Part shown: in pieces, positions 25,331 through 34,700 of the stretch
Layout: every line of letters begins with the position of its first letter
Position numbering within the stretch: position 1 is the stretch's first letter
Source: Candidatus Poribacteria bacterium
Lineage (GTDB): Bacteria > Poribacteria > WGA-4E > WGA-3G
Reading direction: 5' to 3'
DNA length: 43,204 bases
NCBI GenBank assembly: GCA_028824125.1
Contig: JAPPES010000001.1
Coordinates: forward strand, 1-43,204
Translations under genes and position numbers: made by a program
The notes under the pieces: generated by a model
What the model was told of the DNA's origin: nothing
The model's input: only the letters and a program-made list of their open reading frames with translations
Database searches by the model: none

Positions 25331-27153
25331 AACAGAATAAATTTCCCCCTGGCTGGGATGAGGAACGTGTGCAGAAAGTCATTGATTATTACGAAAATCA
25401 GACGGAAGATGAAACCGTTGCCGAAGATGAGGCTGCATTTCGCGATGAATCTATGAACGACAAATCCGATTCTCAAAATGAACTAAACAAAGTTTTAGAA
25501 AAGATTCAAGAAATAGTGAAAAAGTCTGCTGATGGAGCCTACATCTATCGGGGTGAACCCGAATGTCATCTGAAAGTTTCCTCAAATCTCTACCGAGAAT
25601 ACGAGGAAGAAATTGAGGCGGATTCCTTTGATATTACGGTTGTCCAGCAAGAAATTCTGAATGAAGCAAAGGAGTATCTTGAAAAAACAGTCAGTGATTT
25701 TGAAATACTAACCGAGCTTCAACATCACGGAGGTAAAACTAACCTGATTGACTTCACTACTGATTATCTCGTAGCACTTTTCTTTGCTTGTGACGGATCT
25801 CACGGTAAACCTGGTAGGATTATTTTACTTGAAAACCAGTCAGAAGCCTACGAGGTCATAAAACCAACTAAAATTATCAATCGCGTTACATCCCAAAATA
25901 GTATATTTGTTCGGTCTGGAATAGGTTTTATTGATCCTACACAATACAAAGTAATCCGTATCCCGGAAGATCTAAAAACACACATGTTAAACTATTTGCA
26001 AAAGCATCATGATATATCTACCAAAACCATTTACAACGACCTCCACGGTTTTATTGAAAATCGACGCATCCATAGCAGTGATTACACTGAATTCTATAAA
26101 GGGATGACCTGTCAGAATAGGGGAGATGTAGCAGAGAATCAGATAGAAAAGTACAATTGGTATGAAAAATCCATTGAGCATTATAGTAAATCTTTAGAAC
26201 TTAACCCTGTACTTGTTTTTGCTCATAACAATCGCGGTTTAGCCTATCACAAAAAGGCAGAGATTGATAACGCCATTAAAGACTTTAACAGGGTGATAGA
26301 ACTGGCACCTAATTATACAGAGGGATACAGGAATCGTGGTGGGGCTTTCGTTGACAAGGGCGAATTCAACAAGGCTATTGCAGATTTTAAGGCAGTTTTA
26401 GCGCTGAAACCTGATTATGATGAGGTGTATTACAACCTTGGTGTTGCTTACGAGAAAAACGGTGAATATGATAAGGCCATTGAAAATCATAACATGGCAA
26501 TCAAACTTAAACTGGACTTTGCTGAAGCCTATTACGCTCTAGGCATAGCCTATAGAGAAAAAGGTGATCGTGACCGAGAACTGCCAAACTATAATATGGC
26601 GATCAAACTCAAACCGGACTTTGCTGAAGCATTTAACAATCGTGGAATGATTTACGATATAAAAGGTGATCATGATAAGGCAATACAAGACTATACTGCA
26701 ACGATCGAACTTAATCCAGACTATGCTAATGCATATTCGAATCGAGGAGTTTCCTACGCTGCTAAAGGTAGACATGACAAAGCAATACAAGACTATAATA
26801 TAGCGATCAAATTGAACCCAAACTATGTTAACGCTCACTTAAACCGAGGAGTAGCCTATGCTGCTAAAGGTGAATATGAGAAGGCAATACAAGATTATAA
26901 TTCTGTCCTTAAGATTAAATCCGATGCAGCTGAGGCATACTGCAATCGGGGTGAAGCATGGCTACATCTAAAAGAATGGGAAAAGGCCAAATCTGATCTA
27001 ACTTTTGCAAGAGACAACGACGTGGACATCATTGCTTCTTTTCGAAATGACTATGAAAACGTCACTGATTTCGAGAAGAAAAATGACATTAAGCTACCCG
27101 AAGATATTGCAGCAATGTTGCAGGAACAGAAAAAATCGATTAAAACACATTGA
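25327..27153 (+). CDS. Antitoxin-FRG-TPR fusion protein
   Basis: A 608-residue protein with three parts. Residues 1-40 (NKFPPGWDEERVQKVIDYYE, QTEDETVAEDEAAF) resemble the N-terminus of small antitoxins partnered with DUF4258-like toxins. Residues about 70-245 look like an FRG domain (IYRGE, SSNLYRE, ILTELQHHGGKTNLIDFTTD, LVALFFACD). Residues about 255-585 are eight or so TPR units (AYSNRGVSYAAKGRHDKAIQDYNIAIKLNP-type). FRG domains are common in phage-defence loci; their biochemical activity is poorly defined. The gene overlaps the toxin-like gene by four bases and precedes a methyltransferase gene by 15 bases. No signal peptide or membrane segment. The domain fusion is the unusual feature. 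Confidence 0.75.
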   Translation: MKQNKFPPGWDEERVQKVIDYYENQTEDETVAEDEAAFRDESMNDKSDSQNELNKVLEKIQEIVKKSADGAYIYRGEPECHLKVSSNLYREYEEEIEADSFDITVVQQEILNEAKEYLEKTVSDFEILTELQHHGGKTNLIDFTTDYLVALFFACDGSHGKPGRIILLENQSEAYEVIKPTKIINRVTSQNSIFVRSGIGFIDPTQYKVIRIPEDLKTHMLNYLQKHHDISTKTIYNDLHGFIENRRIHSSDYTEFYKGMTCQNRGDVAENQIEKYNWYEKSIEHYSKSLELNPVLVFAHNNRGLAYHKKAEIDNAIKDFNRVIELAPNYTEGYRNRGGAFVDKGEFNKAIADFKAVLALKPDYDEVYYNLGVAYEKNGEYDKAIENHNMAIKLKLDFAEAYYALGIAYREKGDRDRELPNYNMAIKLKPDFAEAFNNRGMIYDIKGDHDKAIQDYTATIELNPDYANAYSNRGVSYAAKGRHDKAIQDYNIAIKLNPNYVNAHLNRGVAYAAKGEYEKAIQDYNSVLKIKSDAAEAYCNRGEAWLHLKEWEKAKSDLTFARDNDVDIIASFRNDYENVTDFEKKNDIKLPEDIAAMLQEQKKSIKTH

Positions 27154-27168
27154 ACACAGGAGAAAAAT

Positions 27169-27972
27169 GTGTATTTTGGCAACGAACAACTTGCAATAAT
27201 TAACGAAGATGTACTGATGACTAATGCTATTGAAAAAGAAAGCATTGATCTCATTGTCACATCACCTCCTTACAACGTTGATATAAAATATAACTCAAAT
27301 GACGATGCGCTCTCCTATGCGGACTATCTCACTTTTTCCAAAGATTGGTTTTCCCGATGCTTGCAATGGCTTAAACCTGATGGCCGTTTCTGTCTTAATA
27401 TCCCGTTAGACAAGAATAAAGGTGGGCAACAACACGTCGGTGCAGATTTAACAAAGTTAGCAACCGCGCTCGGATTTCAATACCACTCTACGATTGTTTG
27501 GAACGAAGGTAATATCTCAAGAAGAACCGCTTGGGGGTCGTGGTTAAAGGCATCCGCGCCTTATGTCATTGCACCTGTTGAGTTAATAGTCGTTCTTTAC
27601 AAAGATCAATGGAAGAAAACAAGCGGTAGTGGAGAATCGGATATGAACAAAGAAGAATTTATGGAATGGACAAACGGTCTTTGGACTTTCCCTGGTGAAA
27701 GCAAAAAACGAATTGGGCACCCCGCGCCATTTCCAATTGAACTTCCGCGTCGATGTATCAAGCTTTTTAGTTACGTTGGTGATACAGTCCTTGATCCGTT
27801 TATGGGAAGTGGCACAACGTTAGTTGCTGCACATTTGAACAAAAGGAACGGTATTGGAATTGAGGTTGATAAGGGATACTGTGAACTTGCTAAAGAGCGT
27901 TTAGATGAAGCTACGAAACAATTAAGTCTTTTTGAAGAAGAGGGTAAACTGGATGGCAAAAACGATTCGTGA
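27169..27972 (+). CDS. Site-specific DNA methyltransferase, beta-class (N4-cytosine or N6-adenine)
   Basis: A 267-residue enzyme that transfers a methyl group from S-adenosylmethionine to an exocyclic amino group in DNA. GTG 27169 is the start, with AGGAG (27158-27162) 6 bases upstream; the ATG two bases earlier is in another frame and soon stops. The catalytic motif TSPPYN (SPPY at 32-35) comes before the cofactor motif DPFMGSGTT (209-217), the beta-class order. SPPY favours N4-methylcytosine, although N6-adenine cannot be excluded. The small central region holds the target-recognition part. It overlaps the HNH nuclease gene by 20 bases, an arrangement typical of type II restriction-modification systems. 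Confidence 0.93.
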   Translation: MYFGNEQLAIINEDVLMTNAIEKESIDLIVTSPPYNVDIKYNSNDDALSYADYLTFSKDWFSRCLQWLKPDGRFCLNIPLDKNKGGQQHVGADLTKLATALGFQYHSTIVWNEGNISRRTAWGSWLKASAPYVIAPVELIVVLYKDQWKKTSGSGESDMNKEEFMEWTNGLWTFPGESKKRIGHPAPFPIELPRRCIKLFSYVGDTVLDPFMGSGTTLVAAHLNKRNGIGIEVDKGYCELAKERLDEATKQLSLFEEEGKLDGKNDS

Positions 27973-28549
27973 ACTTGTATTGGAATATTTCAAGAATCAT
28001 CCAAATAAAGAACTCCCTCACGGTCCTGTAGTTGATTGGGTAACAGAGCAGTACGAAAAGGAACATGGTAATCCTCCGAGAGATCCGTGGCGAACCATCA
28101 GACAGCTGCATCAAGAAGGAAAGTTGAAAAAGATCAGGAAAGGTGTTTACGAGTACGATCCAAGTTACGTACACGAGGTTGTGTTATTTGAGTTTTCTCC
28201 GCGAGATAGAGAATCAATTTTTGAACGAGATGGCCACCGTTGTGTTGTCTGTGGACGTGGAAAAGAAGACGGAGTTGAACTTGCTGCTGACCATATTAAA
28301 CCAAAAGATAAGGGTGGCACAAATACAATTGAGAACGGACAAACTCTCTGTTACGAACATAACTTACGCAAAAGTAACTATTCCCAAACAGAAGCAGGTA
28401 AAAGGTATTTCATCAGGATGTATCAGACCGCATTGAAAAACCAAGACGAAAAGATGATCGCATTTTGCCAATCAGTTTTTGATGTTTACGATGAACATGA
28501 TGTTGACAGACATATTGACCGTCCTGACACGAAAAATCGACTCATTTAA
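27953..28549 (+). CDS. HNH endonuclease with N-terminal winged-helix domain, probable restriction nuclease
   Basis: A 198-residue protein from ATG 27953; GAGGG lies 8 bases upstream. The frame extends to 27932, but the shorter form has the ribosome site. Residues 1-70 resemble a winged helix (IRELVLEYFKNHPNKELPHG, RTIRQLHQEGKLKKIRKGVYEY). Residues about 85-145 form an HNH/beta-beta-alpha-metal nuclease: CVVCG (C97, C100), catalytic DHIKP (H114), GGTNTIENGQ and LCYEHN (C133, H136). All core residues are present. Overlap with the methyltransferase gene suggests it is the cognate restriction enzyme. The recognition sequence is not predictable. Confidence 0.85.
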   Translation: MAKTIRELVLEYFKNHPNKELPHGPVVDWVTEQYEKEHGNPPRDPWRTIRQLHQEGKLKKIRKGVYEYDPSYVHEVVLFEFSPRDRESIFERDGHRCVVCGRGKEDGVELAADHIKPKDKGGTNTIENGQTLCYEHNLRKSNYSQTEAGKRYFIRMYQTALKNQDEKMIAFCQSVFDVYDEHDVDRHIDRPDTKNRLI

Positions 28550-28602
28550 TTTATCCTTTTACTCAAAGTTTGTTTATAGATTGACAATTTTAATCATTCA
28601 TA

Positions 28603-29445
28603 GTGAGTAATCAAATGTTGACACAGGTTATTTCTGATATTGTACAGTGCAGAGAAACTATTGAAAAACATGAGTTTGATGAGACTGCGACTAAACAGTA
28701 TATTGTAATTCCTATCCTAAGATCTTTGGATTGGCACGACAGCAATTTGCATACTTTAGAAGTTTACCCGGAAGAAAGGGTCAACGGAGGAAAAGTCGAC
28801 TATGCCTTACGACAAGGTGATACTTCTTTAGTATTCATTGAGTGTAAACGTTGGGGGATAGGGATTGAAAAACATCAAGAGCAAATTTGCCAGTATGCTT
28901 TTTTAGCTGGAGTAGAAATAGCCGTTATAACCAACGGGAAAATATGGGATTTTTATCTTCCTGACCGAACAAGTACATCTGAAAGAAGGGTAATCCCATG
29001 GGAAGATAGAATTTTCTGTTCTATTGATCTTGAGGTGCAGCAGGAAGCCGTATCTGATTTTCAAAAGTACCTTTCTAAATCCAACGTTGAACAAGGGAAA
29101 GCAAAAGCAAATGCACGAGAGGCATTTCAACCCCGAGCACCTGAGACTCCTTTACCTCGGCAACGTTACGGTCTACCAATTCTGAGAGTTTTAGTAGAAC
29201 TTGGAGGTTCAGCATCAACTAAGCAAGTGCTACAGGGAGTTTTTCAACTCATGGAGGCAAATAACGAACTGCGGGACATAGATAAATCGCTCCGATCAGA
29301 TGGGCAGTTTTATTGGGATAATAGAACCCAGGACATGCGTAGAGAATTGATAAATAAAGGTTTTATGAAGGAAGATTCTCCGCGCGGTGTATGGGAAATC
29401 TCTGACGCAGGGCGTAACCACCTTCTTAATAATGGAGGATCCTAA
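28603..29445 (+). CDS. PD-(D/E)XK nuclease with C-terminal Mrr_N-like winged helix
   Basis: A 280-residue protein. The start may be GTG 28603 or ATG 28615; neither has a strong ribosome site. The N-terminal domain resembles type I restriction HsdR N-terminal domains: FDETATKQYIVIPILRSLDW, then VDYAL (D66), VFIECKRWG (E80, K82) and QICQYAF, a complete D-x13-ExK active site. The C-terminal domain (about 189-278: YGLPILRVLVELGGSASTKQV, YWDNRTQDMRRELINKGFM, GVWEISDAGRNHL) looks like the Mrr N-terminal winged helix that often reads target DNA. It lies 53 bases after the HNH gene and directly abuts the next gene, so it probably belongs to the same operon. Confidence 0.8.
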   Translation: MSNQMLTQVISDIVQCRETIEKHEFDETATKQYIVIPILRSLDWHDSNLHTLEVYPEERVNGGKVDYALRQGDTSLVFIECKRWGIGIEKHQEQICQYAFLAGVEIAVITNGKIWDFYLPDRTSTSERRVIPWEDRIFCSIDLEVQQEAVSDFQKYLSKSNVEQGKAKANAREAFQPRAPETPLPRQRYGLPILRVLVELGGSASTKQVLQGVFQLMEANNELRDIDKSLRSDGQFYWDNRTQDMRRELINKGFMKEDSPRGVWEISDAGRNHLLNNGGS

Positions 29446-30297
29446 ATGAAAAATGATACTAAACCTATTAAAGCAGCACCAACAGCAACTATCAAAGGAT
29501 CACCAACACCAGTATCTCCTGGCGAACTTAGCGGTAGAAAAAATATCCTTACAGATACCCTCTATGAAATGGGTTATGATGATACTTTGGTAGATATCCT
29601 AATTGAGAGGGATGTTATTGATTTTGATATGGCTAGTTATACGAGCCATATCATGAATGATCTCATAGAACACTATGGAGAATCTGTTTTATGCGGTGGT
29701 CTTGAACACTCTGTTGTCTTTGAAGGTTTAGATGCTTCTTTGACAGGAGAACTCGGAAACAGTTGGCGTGCTTCTGAGGGAAACACTTTTCGAGAACGGA
29801 TCTTTGATATGATCGTGCCTTCAATTGAAAAGTTAGGGTTGAAATTGGTTTTATGCTATGATTTAGTGGAGAGTGCTACGTTGTCCGAAGAATTGGAAAA
29901 AGTACAACGGCACTTGACAATTGATTATGGAGAGTCCAATTCTATTCTTCCATATATTGATTTTGATATTGTTATTTATAACCCTGAAAATTCGCGCGTT
30001 GTTGCTGTAATTTCGTGCATGGTCAATTTGAGAAACCGAATCATTGATATGGCTTATTGGAGACTCAAGATGCAAACGGTCGAAAATACAGCTTCTATCA
30101 AATTTTATCTTATCACGACTGACTTGGATGAAACCTTGAAAATTACAGACGTGCCACAGAAAGGACGCGCCATTGTAGAAACAGATCTTGATGGCACCTA
30201 TGTACTAACGACAGAATATCTTGAGGAGAGCGACAAGATAAAACTATTCGAACATTTCATTGAGGATTTCAAGAAAGTAATTGAAGAAAACCGATAA
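29446..30297 (+). CDS. BsaWI-family-like type II restriction endonuclease, apparently lacking catalytic residues
   Basis: A 283-residue protein. ATG directly follows the previous stop, and GGAGG (29434-29438) lies 7 bases upstream. NSWRASEGNTFRERIFDMIVP and the later YIDFDIVIYNPENSRVVAVI resemble BsaWI-family enzymes of the CCGG-type PD-(D/E)XK group. In relatives recalled from memory the next motif is ISCK-x-x-LRERI; here it is ISCMVNLRNRI, with Met192 in place of the catalytic Lys and Asn in place of Glu. The following MAYWRLKMQ and IKFYLITTDLDETL match the family again. It may be a DNA-binding or structural subunit, or a dead enzyme. AAG to ATG is one base change, so a sequencing error should be excluded for that residue. 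Confidence 0.7.
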   Translation: MKNDTKPIKAAPTATIKGSPTPVSPGELSGRKNILTDTLYEMGYDDTLVDILIERDVIDFDMASYTSHIMNDLIEHYGESVLCGGLEHSVVFEGLDASLTGELGNSWRASEGNTFRERIFDMIVPSIEKLGLKLVLCYDLVESATLSEELEKVQRHLTIDYGESNSILPYIDFDIVIYNPENSRVVAVISCMVNLRNRIIDMAYWRLKMQTVENTASIKFYLITTDLDETLKITDVPQKGRAIVETDLDGTYVLTTEYLEESDKIKLFEHFIEDFKKVIEENR

Positions 30298-30301
30298 ACC
30301 C

Positions 30302-30451
30302 ATGAAAATCGCAAATGCACCATGTTCCTGGGGTGTCCTTGAATTCGACCTACAAGGCAAATCCCCCGACTATACCGAAGTCCTATACGAGATGCAAGCA
30401 ATCGGTCATTGTGGTAGAACACGGAATCTTGCAGGTGTAGTGTTTAGCTAA
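30302..30451 (+). pseudogene. Internally deleted sugar isomerase/epimerase remnant (IolE-like TIM barrel)
   Basis: ATG 30302 gives MKIANAPCSWGVLEF, the characteristic start of sugar phosphate isomerase/epimerase (inosose-dehydratase-like) proteins, through to YEMQAIG. The family sequence then stops and the frame runs to TAA at 30451. Another frame at about 30411-30440 reads VVEHGILQV, which may be the C-terminal 'WIVVEQD' strand of the same family. A deletion of nearly the whole barrel is the simplest explanation. It lies 4 bases after the defence cluster and faces a Gfo/Idh/MocA gene, a common partner of this family. Confidence 0.5.
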
Positions 30452-30488
30452 AGTCACACTTCAACTATGTTTCTGTGCATTAAATTTA

Positions 30489-31463
30489 TTATCCCACAAC
30501 TGCCTCAACCTGTCCTGTCTCTAATGATCGATTCGCAGCAAGTGTAACAGCAAGTGTTTTGAATGCATCTGCATAAGATGAACGTACTAATTCTTGATCG
30601 TTTGCTTCAACTGCTTTGATGAACTGCTCAACTTGTCGGAAATAACCGGCTTCTGCACCCGTAAATTCAACTCCTTCGCCTCTGATTTGACCGCGTAAAT
30701 CGAGATCGTGCGTAAGTTTGAGATAGATGTCATCTCCGACCAATTCGGTAGCGAAATTCTCGTGCGCGCGAGCAATACAGGTGCTGGTAATGCTGCCTAC
30801 TGCACCGTTCTCAAACTTCAGATTGCAAACGGTGCACTCCTCAAAATCTGCAATATCTGCAGAGACGTCTTTGATACCGTAAGCGTGAACACACTCAACA
30901 TCGCCGAGGAAATAGCGGATCAAGTCAAAGACGTGTGTAGTCTGCTCAACCATTTGTCCACGGGACACTTCAAATTTACCCCACCACGGATGGGACGCTC
31001 CCATTCTCGCTAAAAATCTTCCGATTCCCATGGTCAGTTTCTGATCGCCTACCAATTCCTTCGCTTTATCAGTGATGTCGCTATACCGTGCCATATAACC
31101 AACTTGGTTAATAACGCTTGCATTTTTAATCGCATCACAAGCAATTTGAGCAGTATCCAAATCTTGTGCAACAGGTTTCGCAACAAAAACCGCAGCACCA
31201 GATTTTGCAGCATCAGCAACTTGTGTCGTATGTGCTCCTGGTGGGATACAGGTAAAGACTACGTCTGGATTTTCTTTCTGTAACATTTCTTGATGGTCTG
31301 TGTATGCTGTGGCGTTTTCTTCGGCGGCAATAGCTGCTGCGCGATCTGCATTTATATCACATACGGCTGCAATCGGACGTTGTAATCGTTTTAAACTTCC
31401 GCGGTAGCTTCCTGCAATACCACCAACACCAATAAATGCAATTTTCAAATCGTTTTGATTCAT
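30489..31463 (-). CDS. Gfo/Idh/MocA-family NAD(P)-dependent oxidoreductase
   Basis: About 324 residues from ATG 31461-31463, with AGGAG 7 bases upstream; a longer frame to 31499 has no ribosome site. The Rossmann motif is IAFIGVGGIAGSYRG, followed by PDVVFTCIPPGAHTTQVADA. The family's EKP motif appears as AKP (FVAKPVAQDL), keeping the catalytic Lys. HVFDLIRYFLGDV supplies the conserved His/Asp pair. The C-terminal alpha/beta domain follows (ECTVCNLKFENGAVGSITST). Typical substrates are sugars or inositols. The deleted isomerase remnant facing it suggests a former carbohydrate locus. Confidence 0.9.
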   Translation of the reverse strand: MNQNDLKIAFIGVGGIAGSYRGSLKRLQRPIAAVCDINADRAAAIAAEENATAYTDHQEMLQKENPDVVFTCIPPGAHTTQVADAAKSGAAVFVAKPVAQDLDTAQIACDAIKNASVINQVGYMARYSDITDKAKELVGDQKLTMGIGRFLARMGASHPWWGKFEVSRGQMVEQTTHVFDLIRYFLGDVECVHAYGIKDVSADIADFEECTVCNLKFENGAVGSITSTCIARAHENFATELVGDDIYLKLTHDLDLRGQIRGEGVEFTGAEAGYFRQVEQFIKAVEANDQELVRSSYADAFKTLAVTLAANRSLETGQVEAVVG

Positions 31464-31650
31464 AATATTCTCCTTGATTTCCAACAAATTGGGGTTCAAT
31501 GGAAGGACTCATATCAGTTCTCGAATTTTATCACGAAAATAGCAAAAACTTGGGCATTTGTTTTTCTCTACGTTCATATTTGGAGTTATTTTCCTGCCCA
31601 TGTAGATTTTTCTCTACCAACAGCCTCCCACCCTCTTTTTTTTAATCTAC

Positions 31651-31701
31651 CAGGATTTACGCATTCCCCCTTGATAATGGGAGTTAGGGGGGTAAAAAGT
31701 C
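31651..31701. repeat. Half copy of miniature element family 1
   Basis: CAGGATTTACGCA, a C-rich tract, GGGAGTTAGGGG and GTAAAAAGTC follow the order seen in the element at 183-314. The second inverted end is absent, so it is a truncated copy. It fills most of the gap between the oxidoreductase and ileS. Confidence 0.55.
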
Positions 31702-31731
31702 GTTATTTCAGCAACTACATATAATGCAATT

Positions 31732-34700
31732 CTAAACCTGCTCAACGCTAAGCGTTGCAGGTTCACCGTTGAGTTTTTGGTCAAGACTAAATGCCTTTTC
31801 ACTTGGAGATTCAACAACCTCAGTCGTCAACGTCTCCGTAAGGATATAATCCCGATGTGTTTCGAACGTTTCTGTCACAAGTGCAGATGATGTGTTCACA
31901 CTGAGTTTAATTCTATCAGACACATTAAAATCGGCATCCTTTCGCATATTCTGGATTTTGTTGACAAGTTCGCGTGCCATCCCTTCAAGCATTAATTCAT
32001 GCGTCAACTCCGTTGACAATGCGACAAATTTCTTCGCGTCCACCTCCACAAAAAAGCCTTCCCGATTTTGTGTTTGCACGTCAATTTCTGATTGATCAAG
32101 CGTCCATGTCTCACCTGCTGCTTCAACCTGTAGGCTTCCATCTGCTTCCAATTCTGCTTTCAACTGCGTAGCATCTGCAGTAGCGAGTGCCTTTGCGATT
32201 TCCTGCACACCTTTGCCGTACTTCGGTCCCAGTACCTTGAAGTTCGGTTTGAGCGTAACCTGTGCAAACGCGCCCAATTCCTCTGTAAAGACAATTTTCT
32301 TAACATTCAATTCATCGTGAACAAAGGATGATAGCCGATTGATGGTCTCTTTTTCTGCATCAGATAGTCCACCAAGCGTGATTTCAGCAAGTGGTTGGCG
32401 CGTCTTAATACCAGAGCGATTCCGAGCGGCATGCCCCATACTTATTACTTCGCGTGTGAAAGCCATGTCGTTTTCTAATTCAGCATTTATCTGTGTATCA
32501 TCTGCAGTCGGGTATTTAGCCAGGTGAACGCTCAGCGGTGCATCGGGAGCAAGTGAGCCGACTAAGTTCCGATAGAGTTCATCTGCCAAAAAAGGAATAA
32601 ATGGCGCGGCGAGTTTCGCGACGGTGACAAGCACCTCATAAAGCGTGGCGTAAGCTGCCTGCTTATCCTGTCCTGCCTCTGCACCCCAGAAACGATCACG
32701 AGAACGGCGAACATACCAATTGCTCAGGTCATCTACAAACGCCTCAATTGCACGCGGTGCATTTGTGAGATGGTAACTCTCCATATCATCGCGCACCTTG
32801 TTAATCAAGGTATGCAGGCGGGACAGAATCCATCTATCTACGATAGCACGTTCCGCAACCGGTGGTGCATCTTCCAAGACATCAACCTGTTCTAAGTTAG
32901 CATACATCACGAAAAAACTATAAACATTTTGAAGCGTTCCCATGAATTTCTTTAATGCTTCGTCAACACCTTCAAGTTTAAATGTTCGTTGAGCCCAAGG
33001 CGGTGATGCTGTGAACATATACCACCGCATTGCATCTGCCCCCTGCTTGTTTAAAATCGTCCACGGGTCAACTGTGTTGCCGCGACTTTTACTCATCTTT
33101 TGCCCATCGGAAGCAAGAATCAACTCAAGACAGAGGCAGTTTTTGTAGGCGGGTTTGTCGTAGAGGAGTGTGCCAGTCGCTAAAAGACTGTAAAACCACC
33201 CGCGGGTCTGGTCAATTGCCTCAGAAATGAAATCTGCCGGATAAGCTTGTTCAAAAAGTTCTTTGTTTTCAAAGGGATAATGCCATTGTGCAGTGTGTGC
33301 ACAGCCTGAGTCAAACCAGCAGTCAATCACATCTTGCACGCGATGCATTATGCCGCTGCATTTCTCACAGGCAAGCACAACGTCATCCATGTATGGACGG
33401 TGCAATTCAATATCGTTTGGCACATTGGTGCCGAGTTCCTTCAATTCGGCAATGCTACCGATGCAGTGCTGATGTCCACAGTCGTCACATATCCAGATAG
33501 GTAATGGTGTTCCCCAATAACGTTCACGACTTAATCCCCAGTCAATATTATTTTCTAACCAATTCCCGAACCGTCCATCTTTGATATGCTCAGGGTACCA
33601 GTTAATCTCTTTATTATGTTCAAGCATCTGGTCTCTGATGGCGGTTGTGCGGATAAACCACGATTCGCGCGCATAATAGAGTAGTGGGTTATCGCATCGC
33701 CAACAGAACGGATATTGGTGTGTATACTCAGCAGCCTTGAACAACAACCCGCGTTCGTTCAAGTTCTCAATGATTTTCGGGTCGGCATCTTTGACGTATT
33801 CACCTGCCCACACATCTTTAACTTCAGGGACAAACTTGCCATCGGCACCCACCAACTGCACGAACGGTAGATTATGTTTCTGCCCAATATCGTAGTCGTC
33901 TTGTCCGAAAGCGGGCGCAATATGCACCAAACCGCTTCCTTCTGTTGTCGTCACAAAATCACCAGGGACGACATAATGCGATCTTTCTGCATGTTGTCCA
34001 CTGTCAAAAAGCGGTTCGTATTCCCAATCGCAGAGGTCACTGCCCTTATAGTTTTCAACGATTTTCAACCCCTCAATGCCTCCCTTATCATCGGGGGTGA
34101 GTTCATCACCGAATAAATTCGATATACACTCTTTCGCAAGAATCAGGTTTTGTCCATTGTGTTCAACGTTAACGTAATCATAATCTTCACCGACAGCCAC
34201 AGCAACGTTGGAGGGCAACGTCCACGGTGTGGTTGTCCAAACAAGCAAATAAGTATTTTCTCTGTTTTTGAGTGGAAATCGTACAAAGATGGATGGGTCA
34301 GCCACCTCTTGGTAACCGAGCGCGACTTCGTGGCTTGCCAAGGTTGTGCCACACCGATAACAATAGGGTTGTACCTTATGTCCTTGATATAACAATCCTT
34401 TATCCCACGCTTGCCGCAACACCCACCAGACGCTCTCAATATAATCGTTTGACAACGTGATATACGCCTCATCTAAGTTCACCCAGAACCCGATACGTTC
34501 CGTCATCTGCCGCCAATCTTGTTCATATTGGAATACATTTTCTTTGCACTTTTCAATAAAATTCTGAACACCGTAAGCCTCCAGCTCCGCCTTATTGGTA
34601 ATATTGAGTTGCTTTTCGACTTGGTATTCAACGGGAAGTCCGTGTGTGTCCCACCCCGCCTTTCTGTGGACGTAATGTCCCGTCATTGTCTTATATCGGC

